Assembly (NCBI GenBank): GCA_019637095.1
Contig: JAHBWG010000003.1
Coordinates: 124,001-188,000, forward strand
Direction: 5' to 3'
Length of the DNA stretch: 64,000 nt
Origin: Sandaracinaceae bacterium
GTDB lineage: Bacteria > Myxococcota_A > Polyangia > Polyangiales > Sandaracinaceae
The translations under genes and the position numbers were made by a program. Below are positions 35,247-44,482 of this stretch, in pieces. Position 1 is the stretch's first letter. Each line of letters opens with the position of its first letter. The notes under the pieces were generated by a model that was not told the origin of the DNA, searched no databases, and worked only from the letters and a program-made list of their open reading frames with translations.

Positions 35247-37482
35247 GCGCGCGCGCGGCGCGGAGCGCGGCGGCGAGCTCGCCGACCGACGGCCGGATGC
35301 GCGGATCGATCCCGACCGCCGCCTCGAGGAGCGCGGCGAGCGCGGGGTCGAGCCCGGGGCAGCCGTCGGTGATCGGCGGCGGCGCGGGCACCTCGCGCCC
35401 CTCGAGCACGGCGAAGGCGGCCGGCTCGAGGTAGGGGCGCACGCCGGTCAGGAGCTGGTAGGCGAGCACGCCGAAGCTGAACACGTCGGCCGCCGGCGTG
35501 ATCGCCGCGTCCGGCAGCACGAGCTCGGGCGCGAGGTACGGCGGCGTGCCCGGCACCCCGCCCGGGCGCGTGAGCGGCGGCGAGCTCGACCGCGCGCGCT
35601 CCGGGGTCGGCGGCTCGCCGAGCCCGCTCGTCAGCGCGCGCACGATCGACGGCATCGACTCGTCCGGCGCGCGCCGCCGGCCGCGCGGGATCTCCACCTG
35701 CGTCTCCTCCTCGAGCGCGGCCGGGTCGTCGAGCATGCGCGAGATCCCGAAGTCGACGAGCTTCACCGAGAGCCCGCCGCCCGCGTCGCAGACGAGCACG
35801 TTCGCCGGCTTGAGATCGCGGTGCACGATGCCCGCGGCGTGGAGCGCGCCCAGGCCGTCGCAGATCTGCGCGAGCACCTCGAGCCACTCGCCACGCGAAC
35901 GCTGGCTCATCGAGAGCTCGGCGAGGCTCGGGCCCTCCACGAGCTCCATCACCACGAACACGAAGCCCGGCTCGGCGACGTCGACGTCGTAGACGCGCAC
36001 GACGTTGGGATGGCTCACGCGGCAGGCGATCTGCGCCTCGCGCGCGAGCCGCGCGAGGGCGAGCCCACGCACCTCCTGCGCGACCTTGAGCGCGAGCCGC
36101 GCGCCGTCGGTCTCGCGCACCACCTCGTACACCGAGCCCATGCCGCCGCGGCCGAGCGGGCCGACGACGCGGTAGCGCTCCGCGAGCCGCTCGCCCGGGG
36201 CGAGCTCGGTCAGCTGCGTCTCGCTCGATCCGGCCTGCGCGAGCGCCGCGAGGATCTGCGAGGAGCGCTCGTCGAGCTGACGCTGGAGCTCGACGTTGAG
36301 CCGCTCGATCTCCGTGCGGCGCGACTCGAGCGTCTCGACCTGCGCGCTGAGCTCGACGTTCAGATCGTCGGCGCGCGCGAGCGAGCGCATGTGTCCGCGG
36401 CCGAGCAGGAGCGAGAGGAAGAGCGCGAAGAGCGCGAGCCCGAGCGTCGCGGGGTGCGTGCCCTCGAGCACCTCGCCGATCCCGAGCCACCCGCCGAAGT
36501 CGACCCACGCGGTCAGCGCGACCGCGCCCCAGCACGCGGCGAGGAGCGTCGCGCCGCGCGGGTCGCGGCCCTCGCGCACGAGCCGCGCGCACAGGACGAG
36601 CTGGTAGCCGATGGCGAGCCCGAGCGCGAGCACGGTCGGTGGCGCGATGACGTCGACGATGAGGAAGGGGTCGAGCGCGAGCCACGCGACCCACGTCGCC
36701 GCGGGCACGCCGGCGCCGGTGATCCACCAGAGCCTGGAGGGCGGCGGCAGGGAGAAGTAGGAGTGGGTGAACAAGAGCCCGACGTGCGTCGCGCCCACCA
36801 GCGCGGTCGGCAAGAGCGGGAGGTCGACGGGGCCGAGCCCGCTCGTCAGGCCCGCGACGAAGAGCGGGTAGTAGAGGCCGAAGAGCGCCTGGATGCCGAA
36901 CCAGAAGTACGACCGGCGCCGGCGGTCGACCAGGAAGATCGCGACGCAGGTGAGGCCGACCTGCGCGAGGAGCGCGAGCGCGGCGACCGCGAGGTGGAGG
37001 TGGAACACGCGCGCGCGCCGCGTCGCGCGGTCGGAGCGATCCGCGGGCAAGAGGCGCGGCGCGACGTCGAGGCGGCCGCTCCCTCGCCAGCGGTGCTCGA
37101 CGCACAGCTCGAGGTCGAGCACGCCGTCGTCCGCGGCGCTCGCGGGGATGCGGAAACGGGTCGGGCCGCGGCTCCGGTAGGTGTCGTCGGCGCCCTCGAG
37201 CAGGACCGCGTCTTGGCCGTCGACGCGCAGGCGCGCGCGCGCGGGGAGGTACGGCAGGCTCAGCTCGAGCGGCTCGCGCGCGAGGGCGACCGGCAACGTG
37301 ACGCGCCGCCGGAGCGCGTACTCGTGCGGCGCGTCGGGGACGGGCACGCGCGCGGGCACGGTGAGCGGCACCTCGCCCGCCTCCGTCACGAGGCTCCACT
37401 CGTCGAGCGCGACCGAGGGCGGCTCCGCGCACGCCGCGAGGAGCACGACCCCGACGAGACCCCACTCGCAACGACGCGTCAC
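35236..37482 (-). CDS. Membrane sensor Ser/Thr kinase with 7TM and C-terminal kinase domain
   Basis: 748 residues from GTG 37482. A signal peptide with a possible lipobox (LLAACAE) leads a beta-rich extracytoplasmic domain (about residues 25-150, ending in a jelly-roll-like part). About seven membrane helices follow (160-360), as in 7TMR-DISM receptors, then a coiled coil (370-410). The kinase domain (437-745) has GPLGRGGMGSVYE, ALKVA (Lys 466), IVHRDLKPANVL, VDFGISR and PGTPPYLAPEL. So this looks like a diverse-intracellular-signalling receptor whose output is a Hanks-type kinase rather than the usual histidine kinase or cyclase. Signal unknown. Confidence 0.88.
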   Translation of the reverse strand: MTRRCEWGLVGVVLLAACAEPPSVALDEWSLVTEAGEVPLTVPARVPVPDAPHEYALRRRVTLPVALAREPLELSLPYLPARARLRVDGQDAVLLEGADDTYRSRGPTRFRIPASAADDGVLDLELCVEHRWRGSGRLDVAPRLLPADRSDRATRRARVFHLHLAVAALALLAQVGLTCVAIFLVDRRRRSYFWFGIQALFGLYYPLFVAGLTSGLGPVDLPLLPTALVGATHVGLLFTHSYFSLPPPSRLWWITGAGVPAATWVAWLALDPFLIVDVIAPPTVLALGLAIGYQLVLCARLVREGRDPRGATLLAACWGAVALTAWVDFGGWLGIGEVLEGTHPATLGLALFALFLSLLLGRGHMRSLARADDLNVELSAQVETLESRRTEIERLNVELQRQLDERSSQILAALAQAGSSETQLTELAPGERLAERYRVVGPLGRGGMGSVYEVVRETDGARLALKVAQEVRGLALARLAREAQIACRVSHPNVVRVYDVDVAEPGFVFVVMELVEGPSLAELSMSQRSRGEWLEVLAQICDGLGALHAAGIVHRDLKPANVLVCDAGGGLSVKLVDFGISRMLDDPAALEEETQVEIPRGRRRAPDESMPSIVRALTSGLGEPPTPERARSSSPPLTRPGGVPGTPPYLAPELVLPDAAITPAADVFSFGVLAYQLLTGVRPYLEPAAFAVLEGREVPAPPPITDGCPGLDPALAALLEAAVGIDPRIRPSVGELAAALRAARAPTR

Positions 37483-37525
37483 CGACCCGTCACGGAGGGT
37501 ACCAGGCGACGCGCCCGCGCGTCCC

Positions 37526-40500
37526 TCACTCCTCGGCGGGCGCGGCCTCCGCGTCGAGCCCCGCGGCGGGGGGCTCGTCGTCCTCGAGCGCGAACGGATC
37601 CGGCGTCGGCTGCGGCCACGGCGTCGCGCGGCCGAGCACCCAGCGCGCGAAGCCGCGCCGGAGCGCCTCCATCGCGAGGTAGACCACCGGCACGACGAGC
37701 AGCGTGAGGATCGTCGAGCTGATGACGCCGCCGATCACGCCCATCGCCATCGGCGAGCGGAACTCGCTCCCCGGGCCCTGGTTGAGGGCGGTCGGGAGCA
37801 TGCCGAGCACCATCGCCGCGCTCGTCATCAGGATCGGCCGCAGGCGCGCCGGGCCCGCGTGGAGGATCGCGCGCTTCGGATCCCAGCCGTCGACGCGCAC
37901 GCGCACCGCGGCGTGATCGATGAGCAAGATCCCGTTCTTGGTCACGAGGCCCATCAGCAAGATGATGCCGATGGTCGCGCCCATCGAGAACGTCGAGCCC
38001 TGCAGGAACAGGGCGACGATCGCGCCGACGATCGCGAGGGGCAGGGCCATCATGATCGTGACCGGGTGCAGGAACGACTCGAACTGCGAGGCGAGCACCA
38101 GGTAGATGAAGAGGATCGCGAGGACGAGCGCGACGCCGAGGCTCTCGTTGCTCTCGTTCATCATCTTGGCCTGCCCCTCGAGGGTCCACGAGATGCCGTG
38201 GGGCAGGTCCTCGGCCTCGACGCGCCGCTGGAACTCGGCGACGACGTCGCCGAGCGCGCGGCTGCCGGGGCTGGCGGTCAGCATGATCACGCGGCGCCGG
38301 TTCGCGCGCTGGATCTCCGCCGGGCTGTCCGAGCGCTCGAGGGTCGCGAGGTCGGAGATCGGCACGAGGCCCGCGGGCGAGGCGACGCGCAGGTCGGTGA
38401 TGCGCTGCACGTCGGAGCGGTCCTGCTCGCGCAGCCGCACGCGGATGTCGAGCTCCTCGTCGCCGTCGCGGTAGGTGCCCGCGATCTGCCCCTCGATCGA
38501 CGCGCGCACGGTGCCGGCGACCGCCGCGAGCGGGACGCCGAGCTGGGCGGCGCGGTCGCGGTCGACGCGCACCTCGAGCTCCGGGCTCCCCGGCGAGTAC
38601 TGGAGATCGACGTCGGTCGTGCCGGGGATCGTCGCCATCAGCTCGTGCAGGCGCCGCGCGACCGGCTCGAGCGTCGCGTAGTCCTCGCCGAGGATGTCGA
38701 TCTGGATCGGGTAGTCGCGCGCGCCCTCGATGATCGAGGGGTCGGTGATCGAGATCTTCGCCTCCGGCATGTGACGCAGCACCACCTCGCGCGTGATCGC
38801 GCGGAGCTGGAGCTGGTTCACGTCGCGCTCGGTCTTGGGCACCGCGACCACCCGGTAGGTGATCCGGTTCGCGCGCTGCTGGACGCCGACCTGGGCGTAG
38901 ACGGTCACGAAGCGCGGGTCGGCTTGCAGCTCGAGCTCCGCCGGCAGCGAGAGGCGCGCGGCCTCCTCGAGCCGCGTCCCCGCCGGCAGCTCGATGTCCA
39001 CGTTGAACATCCCGCGGTCTTCGGGGGCGGCGAACTCGCTCCCCATGAGGGGGATGAGCGCGCAGCTCCCCATGAGCATGCCGACGCCGCCGATCAGCAC
39101 CGCGGCCATCGCCCAGCGGCGCGAGAGGATCCAGCCGAGCAAGGCCGCGTAGAGCCCGTCGTTGAGGCGGTAGAACGCGAGGAACGGCGCCTTGAGGCGG
39201 TCGGTCCAGCCGGGCTTCGCCGGCCCCGAGCGCGCCATCCGCGCGGAGAGCATCGGGTCGAGCGTGAACGCGACCCACGTCGAGATGACGGTCGCGCCCG
39301 CGATGGTGAGGCCGAACTCGCGGAAGAACTGGCCGACCATGCCGCCAGTGAACGCGACGGGGACGAACACGGCGCAGATCGCCGCGGTGGTCGCCAGCAC
39401 GGCGAGCGTGATCTCGCGCGTCCCTCGCTTGGCCGCCTCCTTCGGGGAGAAGCCGCGCTCGAGGTACTTCATGATGTTCTCGCGGACGACGATCGAGTCG
39501 TCGATCAAGAGGCCGATCGCCAGCGAGAGACCCAGGAGGGTCATCATGTTGAGCGTGAACCCGAGCATCCACATCAGGAAGAACGCGCCGAGCACCGAGG
39601 TCGGCAGCGCGAGGCTCGTGATGAAGGTGCTGCGCAGGTCGAGCAGGAACACGAGGATGACGAGCACCGCCATCAGGCCGCCGAACACGAGGGCGATCTG
39701 CACCTCGTGCACGTTCTCGAGCACCCACTCGGCCTGGTCGATGAGGATGTTCGCGGTCACCCCCTCGGGCAGCTCGAGCTCGGCGAGCCGGGCGGTGACG
39801 CCGCGCGCGACCTCCACGGTGTTGGCGTCCGACGTCTTCATGACCTCGAAGACCACGGCGGGCTCGCCGTTCGAGCGCACGATCTCGGTGGCCTCGGCGA
39901 AGCCGTCGGTCACCTCGGCGACGTCGGCGAGGCGCACGATCGAGCCATCGGCCGCGGTCCGCAAGGGAAGCTGACGGATCTCCTCGACGCTCGCGAACGC
40001 GCCGACGGTGCGCACCGCGATCCGGCGCTCGCCCTCGTCGAAGCCGCCGCCCGGGATCGTGACGTTCTCGCGGCGGACGAGCTCGGCGACCGTCGCGGGC
40101 GTGAGCCCGAGCGCGAGCGCGCGATCGAGGTCGACGTCGACGTTGACCTGCCGCTCGCGGCCGCCGAGCACGCGGATGCTCGCGACGCCGGTGACCTGCT
40201 CGAGCGCGGGCTCGAGGCGATCCTCCGCGAACCGCCGCAGCGCCTGCGCGCTCTGTCCGCCCTGCAGCGTGTAGAGCTGGATCGGCGCGGCGCCGATGTC
40301 CATGCGCATCACCGTCGGGTCCTCGACGTCGCGCGGCAGGCTCGCGCGCACCTGCGCGACGCGCTCGCGCACCTGCGTCGCCGCCTCCATCGGATCGACG
40401 TCGAGCTCGAACAGGATGATGACGTTCGAGACCGACTCGCTCGACGCGCTCTGGATGCGATCGACGCCGGCGACCGAGGCGATCGCGTCCTCGATCCGCT

Positions 40501-40693
40501 CCGTGACCTCGCGCTCGACCTCGTCGGGGCTCGCGCCTGGATAGACCGTCGTGATCGTCACGACGGGGAAGCTCACGTCGGGGAACAGGTTCACGCCGAG
40601 CGTGCGCAGGCCCAGCAGGCCGAGCACGACGATGGCCACGGAGACCATCGTGATGAAGACGGGCCGCTCGATGGCGACGTCGGAGAGGGTCAC
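37526..40693 (-). CDS. RND-family efflux transporter (HAE1-like inner-membrane pump)
   Basis: 1055 residues from GTG 40693, overlapping the stop of the adaptor gene (GTGA). The protein is of normal RND length, with twelve membrane helices and two large periplasmic loops. VAIERPVFITMVSVAIVVLGLLG is the first helix. GLLIDDSIVVRENIMKYLERG carries the proton-relay Asp pair. FPDVSFPVVTITTVYPGASPDEVE and LVLASQFESFLHPVTIMMALP are typical HAE1 motifs. It should export hydrophobic compounds driven by protons. No outer-membrane channel gene is adjacent. Adaptor and divergent TetR gene complete the locus. Confidence 0.95.
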   Translation of the reverse strand: MTLSDVAIERPVFITMVSVAIVVLGLLGLRTLGVNLFPDVSFPVVTITTVYPGASPDEVEREVTERIEDAIASVAGVDRIQSASSESVSNVIILFELDVDPMEAATQVRERVAQVRASLPRDVEDPTVMRMDIGAAPIQLYTLQGGQSAQALRRFAEDRLEPALEQVTGVASIRVLGGRERQVNVDVDLDRALALGLTPATVAELVRRENVTIPGGGFDEGERRIAVRTVGAFASVEEIRQLPLRTAADGSIVRLADVAEVTDGFAEATEIVRSNGEPAVVFEVMKTSDANTVEVARGVTARLAELELPEGVTANILIDQAEWVLENVHEVQIALVFGGLMAVLVILVFLLDLRSTFITSLALPTSVLGAFFLMWMLGFTLNMMTLLGLSLAIGLLIDDSIVVRENIMKYLERGFSPKEAAKRGTREITLAVLATTAAICAVFVPVAFTGGMVGQFFREFGLTIAGATVISTWVAFTLDPMLSARMARSGPAKPGWTDRLKAPFLAFYRLNDGLYAALLGWILSRRWAMAAVLIGGVGMLMGSCALIPLMGSEFAAPEDRGMFNVDIELPAGTRLEEAARLSLPAELELQADPRFVTVYAQVGVQQRANRITYRVVAVPKTERDVNQLQLRAITREVVLRHMPEAKISITDPSIIEGARDYPIQIDILGEDYATLEPVARRLHELMATIPGTTDVDLQYSPGSPELEVRVDRDRAAQLGVPLAAVAGTVRASIEGQIAGTYRDGDEELDIRVRLREQDRSDVQRITDLRVASPAGLVPISDLATLERSDSPAEIQRANRRRVIMLTASPGSRALGDVVAEFQRRVEAEDLPHGISWTLEGQAKMMNESNESLGVALVLAILFIYLVLASQFESFLHPVTIMMALPLAIVGAIVALFLQGSTFSMGATIGIILLMGLVTKNGILLIDHAAVRVRVDGWDPKRAILHAGPARLRPILMTSAAMVLGMLPTALNQGPGSEFRSPMAMGVIGGVISSTILTLLVVPVVYLAMEALRRGFARWVLGRATPWPQPTPDPFALEDDEPPAAGLDAEAAPAEE

Positions 40694-41862
40694 CGCGTGA
40701 GCTCCGCGGTCGGCGCGCTGCCCTCGGCGGTGACGAGCGCGGGGCGGATCACCGCGCCCTCGCGCGCGAGCGCCGCGCGCACGGCGACGCGATCCTCCAC
40801 GCTCAGGCCGTCCGAGACGAGCCACGCGCCGTCCTCGTCCGCCTCGGCGGTCACGACGCGGGCCACGAGCCGCGAGCCCTCCCCGACCACGAGCACCGAG
40901 CCGCCGACGCGCATCGCGGTCGCCGGGATCCGCAGCACCGGGCGGCGCGCGCCGCGCGGGATGCGCGCGCGCACGAACGCGTTGGCGACGAGCGCGCCGG
41001 CCGCGTTGTCCACCCGCACCTCCACGGGCGCCCGGCGCGTCTGCGCGTCGAGCGAGCGGACGAGCGCCTCGATCGTGCCCGCCCCGCGGGCGCCCTCGAG
41101 CGTCACCGGCGCGCCGACCTCGAGCCCGTCGAGATCGCGCTCGTTGACCGTGGTGCGCAGCCGCAGCGACGAGAGGTCCTCGACCCGCACGAGCGCGACC
41201 CCCGGCGTCGCGGGCACCCCGACGCCGCTCGGCACGCGCGTGACGAGCCCCGCGAACGGCGCGCGCAGGACGTGATCCGAGGAGGTCGCCGCGATCTGGC
41301 GCTGGCCGGCCCGCGCCTGCGCGAGCTGCGCCTCCGAGATCGCGAGCTGCTGGCGCGCGGTCGTCAGCTCGCGCTCCGCCATGGACCCCGCGCGCACGAG
41401 CGGTTCGAGCATGCGCACGCGGTCGCGCGCCATCTCGACGTTCGCCTCGGCGACGCCGATCGCCGCCGCGGTCTGCGCCGACTGCGCGCCGACGCTGCGG
41501 CGATCGAGCTGCACGAGCACGTCGCCCGCCGCGACGCGCTGGCCGAGGCGCACGTCGACCGACGCGACGCGGCCGGGGACGGCGAACGCGAGGTCCGCCG
41601 CCTGCGCCGGCTCGAGCGTCCCGGTGAGGATCACGACGGGGGCCGCCTCGACGGGGAGCGGCGCGATCACCGCGACCTCGGGGACCTCGCCCGCGCGCTC
41701 GGCCACCGCCTCGCGCTCCGTCTCGAGCGCCGCCTGCGCCTCCATCGCCTCGCCGAGACGGCCGACGACGAAGAAGCCGAGCGCACCGACGACCGACGCC
41801 ACGAGGAGCGCCGCGATGCGCTTGGCGAGCGGGGGCGGCGGACGCAGCGCGGGCTCGGACAT
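40690..41862 (-). CDS. RND efflux periplasmic adaptor (membrane fusion protein)
   Basis: 390 residues from ATG 41862. One N-terminal membrane helix (AALLVASVVGALGFFVVG), then the biotinyl-lipoyl-like half (VPGRVASVDVRLGQRVAAGDVLVQLD, about 93-118), a short alpha-helical hairpin (about 120-185) and the second half (HVLRAPFAGLVTRVPSGVGV). A beta-barrel and membrane-proximal domain complete the usual HlyD/AcrA layout. It links the pump to an outer-membrane channel. It shares 4 nt with the pump gene and is divergent from the TetR gene, 67 bp away. Confidence 0.93.
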   Translation of the reverse strand: MSEPALRPPPPLAKRIAALLVASVVGALGFFVVGRLGEAMEAQAALETEREAVAERAGEVPEVAVIAPLPVEAAPVVILTGTLEPAQAADLAFAVPGRVASVDVRLGQRVAAGDVLVQLDRRSVGAQSAQTAAAIGVAEANVEMARDRVRMLEPLVRAGSMAERELTTARQQLAISEAQLAQARAGQRQIAATSSDHVLRAPFAGLVTRVPSGVGVPATPGVALVRVEDLSSLRLRTTVNERDLDGLEVGAPVTLEGARGAGTIEALVRSLDAQTRRAPVEVRVDNAAGALVANAFVRARIPRGARRPVLRIPATAMRVGGSVLVVGEGSRLVARVVTAEADEDGAWLVSDGLSVEDRVAVRAALAREGAVIRPALVTAEGSAPTAELTR

Positions 41863-41884
41863 CGCTCCGCGGGATCTAAGCCAC

Positions 41885-41912
41885 TTTACTCGAGAGTCAA
41901 GGCGACTATATG
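41885..41912 (+). promoter_or_regulatory. Possible TetR promoter with operator-like repeat
   Basis: TTTACT (41885-41890) and TATATG (41907-41912) are spaced 16 bp. Between them lies AGTC-N5-GACT, a small inverted repeat that a TetR-type regulator could bind. The 67-bp gap serves both directions. Confidence 0.4.
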
Positions 41913-41929
41913 AAGGAGTCAGGCAAAGG

Positions 41930-42508
41930 ATGACGCCGAACCCCGGCCCAGACGCCCCGACGCGCTCGCTGCTGCTCGCCGCGGCGGGGCGCGCGTTCGC
42001 GCGGCACGGCTATCGGGCGGCGACGGTGCAGCTCATCGCGCAGGAGGCGGGCTTCACGCCACCGACCGTGTACGCCCACTTCGGCAGCAAGCGGGGGCTG
42101 TTCGAAGCGCTCGTCGAGGAGCTGCTCGCGGACCTGCACACCGTGCTCGGGCGGCCGCTGCCGGGCGGGCTCACGCTCCCGCAGAGCCTCGAGCTGCGCG
42201 TGCGCGATCTGCTCGAGCTCGCGGAGCGCCGGCGCGACCTCTTCCACCTGTTCCTGTTGCGACCGTACGACCTCCCGGATCTCGGCGGGAGCCGAGAGGA
42301 GGACGCGATGTTGTCGCGCTACTGGGAGCACGTCTTCTCCCTGCACGCGGACGAGCTCGGCGATCGCACGCCCGCGGAGGCCGCGCTGGTGATGGAAGGC
42401 ATCCTCTACGCGTGGGTGAAGCGCTGGCTCGCCTCCGAGGAGCCCGGCATCGCGCACGAGACGCGGCGCCTCGTCGAGCTCATGCTCGGCGGCCTCTGTC
42501 CGCGGTGA
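41930..42508 (+). CDS. TetR-family transcriptional regulator
   Basis: 192 residues from ATG 41930. The helix-turn-helix is typical: TRSLLLAAAGRAFARHGYRAATVQLIAQEAGFTPPTVYAHFGSKRGLFEALVEELL, residues 10-60 (given here only by its key parts ATVQLIAQEAGFTPPTVYAHF). The C-terminal ligand-binding part is all helical. By position it most likely represses the divergent RND pump operon, a common arrangement for multidrug efflux. A heptapeptide frame (ATG 41910) overlaps its start in ATGA fashion, possibly by chance. Confidence 0.92.
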   Translation: MTPNPGPDAPTRSLLLAAAGRAFARHGYRAATVQLIAQEAGFTPPTVYAHFGSKRGLFEALVEELLADLHTVLGRPLPGGLTLPQSLELRVRDLLELAERRRDLFHLFLLRPYDLPDLGGSREEDAMLSRYWEHVFSLHADELGDRTPAEAALVMEGILYAWVKRWLASEEPGIAHETRRLVELMLGGLCPR

Positions 42509-42518
42509 GGCGCGCGCC

Positions 42519-43460
42519 TCAACGCTCGTCGCGCAGGGCGTCGAGCTCCGCTTGCACGCCCGCGCGCACCAGCGCGTCGAACGCGGCGACCTGCTCGTCC
42601 GAGGGTGGCTCGCCCGGACCGAGGCCGACGGCAGACGGGTGGATCGGCGTCCCGAACCGATAACGCAGCGTCGCCGGCACGGGGATGTGCGGCCACGGGC
42701 CGATCGCGAGGCCCCACGGCAGCGAGAGGTGCACCGGCCAGATGTGCGCCCGCGCGAGCTCGGGCAGGCGGAGGAGGTCGGCGAGCTTCTGCCCGTCCGT
42801 GAGCACGACGAAGGTCTCGTGCGCGCCCGCGTTCGCGACGGGCACGACCGGCACCCCCGCCTCGAGCGCGACGCGCGCGTAGCCCGTCCGACCCGCGAAC
42901 TGCACCTCGAAGCGCCTCGAGTAGGGGCGCCACACGTCGAGGTCGCCGCCTGGCATCACCAGCAGGTCGTCCCCCCAGCGCTGGAGCACCTGCACGGCGA
43001 GCCGCGGGTCCGCACGCACGACGCCGCGCTTCGCCATGAACGGACCGACGAGCGGGTTGCCGAGGATCATCTCGTGCGCGGCGGGGTGGAGCGGACGCTC
43101 CGTCCCGAAGTGCGTGTACCAGGACCAGAGCAGCCCCCAGCTGTCGAGGAAGAGGGTCCCGCCCGAGTGGTTCGAGACGAGCATCGCGGGCGCGGGCGGG
43201 AGGTGATGCCAGCCCGCGACCTCGACGCGGAAGTAGCGCCGCGGCCCGAACAACATCCCGAGCCAGCGCCGCGCGCGCTCGACCGCGCCGGGGTCGAAGC
43301 CGGCCTCGTCGTCGCCCCACGCGACCCCCTCGGGATAGAGCCACCGCAGCAGCCTCCCCTTCTGGCGGCCGCGCCGTGGTCGCTTGCTCTTCGCAGGGCT
43401 CGGCGCCGGCGCGCGCGAGCCCTCGTTCAGCCCATCCATCCGTCCCGCGAGTGTAGCCAC
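42519..43460 (-). CDS. PlsC-like lysophospholipid acyltransferase
   Basis: 313 residues from GTG 43460 (ATG 43439 is also possible). The N-terminus is basic (SKRPRRGRQKGRLLRW). The acyltransferase motif I is AMLVSNHSGGTLFLDSWG, the second block includes GVVRADPRLAVQVLQRWGDDLLVMPGGDLDVWRP, and VPVVPVANAGAHET is the third block. The longer His-to-Asp spacing (NHSGGxxFxD) is seen in the PlsC branch related to diacylglycerol acyltransferases. It should acylate a lipid precursor at the inner membrane. It lies 10 nt from the TetR stop, on the opposite strand. Confidence 0.82.
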   Translation of the reverse strand: MATLAGRMDGLNEGSRAPAPSPAKSKRPRRGRQKGRLLRWLYPEGVAWGDDEAGFDPGAVERARRWLGMLFGPRRYFRVEVAGWHHLPPAPAMLVSNHSGGTLFLDSWGLLWSWYTHFGTERPLHPAAHEMILGNPLVGPFMAKRGVVRADPRLAVQVLQRWGDDLLVMPGGDLDVWRPYSRRFEVQFAGRTGYARVALEAGVPVVPVANAGAHETFVVLTDGQKLADLLRLPELARAHIWPVHLSLPWGLAIGPWPHIPVPATLRYRFGTPIHPSAVGLGPGEPPSDEQVAAFDALVRAGVQAELDALRDER

Positions 43461-43615
43461 GGTGCCAGCCGCCGATCCGCGGTTAACCTATAGGTGGTTT
43501 GGCCGACGATCGAAAGAAGCCCGAGGCCACCCTCGCGGAGCACGTGACGAGAATGCAGTCCCAGACGACGAGCGATGGTATCCAACGCGGACGAGCCCCG
43601 AGGAGGCATACGTCC

Positions 43616-44482
43616 GTGCTCTCCCAACTTCCACGCCTGGCCGATCGCGTGCTCCTCGAGGGGCTCAAGCTCCGCGGGTATCGCAGCGTGCGCGTCCCGA
43701 CGTCGGTCGGGAAGCTCCACGCGATCGAGGCGCGAGGGGGCGGCGACCTCCCGCCCATCGTGGTGCTCCACGGCCTGAGCGCGGCGGGCCAGTACTACGA
43801 GAACCTGATGAGCCGCGTGCGCCCGCACGTGCGCCGCGTCGTCGCGCCGGACCTGCCCGGACACGGCTACAGCGAGCTGCCCGCTCGCGGGCTGAACCAC
43901 GACACGCTCGGCGCCGGGCTGCGCGAGGGGCTCGACCAGCTGCTGACCGAGCCGTCGATCGTGTTCGGCAACTCGCTCGGCGGGATCGCCGCGGTCCGCT
44001 ACGCGGCGGAGCGCCCCGAGCGCGTGCTCGGGCTGATGCTCGCGGCGCCGGGCGGCGCCCCGATGGACGACGAGGAGCTCACGACGTTCGTCGACGGCTT
44101 CCGCCTCCACGACCACAAGAAGGCGCTCGACTTCGTCGACAAGCTCTTCCACCGCCCGCACCCCATGCGGCACGTGCTCGCGTGGGGCGTGCGCCAGCAG
44201 TTCGGCCGCTCGGGCATCGACGACCTCTTGCGCAGCATCACGCCGCGCGATCTCTTGCGACCGGACGAGCTCGCGGGGCTCGAGATGCCGGTGTTCATGC
44301 TCTGGGGCGAGGCGGACCGGGTGCTCTGGCCCGAGCACCGCCGGTTCTTCGAGGAGCACCTGCCCGCGCACGCGGAGGTCCACCGCATCGAGGAGTACGG
44401 GCACGTCCCGCACATGTCGCACCCCGACTGCCTCGCGGCGCGGCTGCTCGAGTTCGCGCGCCAGGTCGGCCAGAAGCAGTAG
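43616..44482 (+). CDS. Alpha/beta hydrolase
   Basis: 288 residues from GTG 43616, chosen because AGGAGG lies 9 nt before it (43601-43606). The frame is open further to TTG 43499 but that leader is unlike the family. PIVVLHGLSAAGQYYENL carries the oxyanion region, VVAPDLPGHGYSELP the second strand, and SIVFGNSLGGIAAVRYA the nucleophile elbow (Ser in GNSLGG). An Asp in LWGEADRVLWPEHR and a His in GHVPHMSHPD complete the triad. Substrate unknown. Its TAG overlaps the next GTG by one base. Confidence 0.85.
   Translation: MLSQLPRLADRVLLEGLKLRGYRSVRVPTSVGKLHAIEARGGGDLPPIVVLHGLSAAGQYYENLMSRVRPHVRRVVAPDLPGHGYSELPARGLNHDTLGAGLREGLDQLLTEPSIVFGNSLGGIAAVRYAAERPERVLGLMLAAPGGAPMDDEELTTFVDGFRLHDHKKALDFVDKLFHRPHPMRHVLAWGVRQQFGRSGIDDLLRSITPRDLLRPDELAGLEMPVFMLWGEADRVLWPEHRRFFEEHLPAHAEVHRIEEYGHVPHMSHPDCLAARLLEFARQVGQKQ

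Noticed and set aside
41910-41933. Heptapeptide frame overlapping the TetR start
   Set aside because: Seven codons in an operator/promoter region; the ATG coincides with the -10-like sequence, so it is probably chance.
43499-43615. TTG 43499 as start of the alpha/beta hydrolase
   Set aside because: AGGAGG lies 9 nt before GTG 43616, where family-like sequence begins; the extra leader has no such support.
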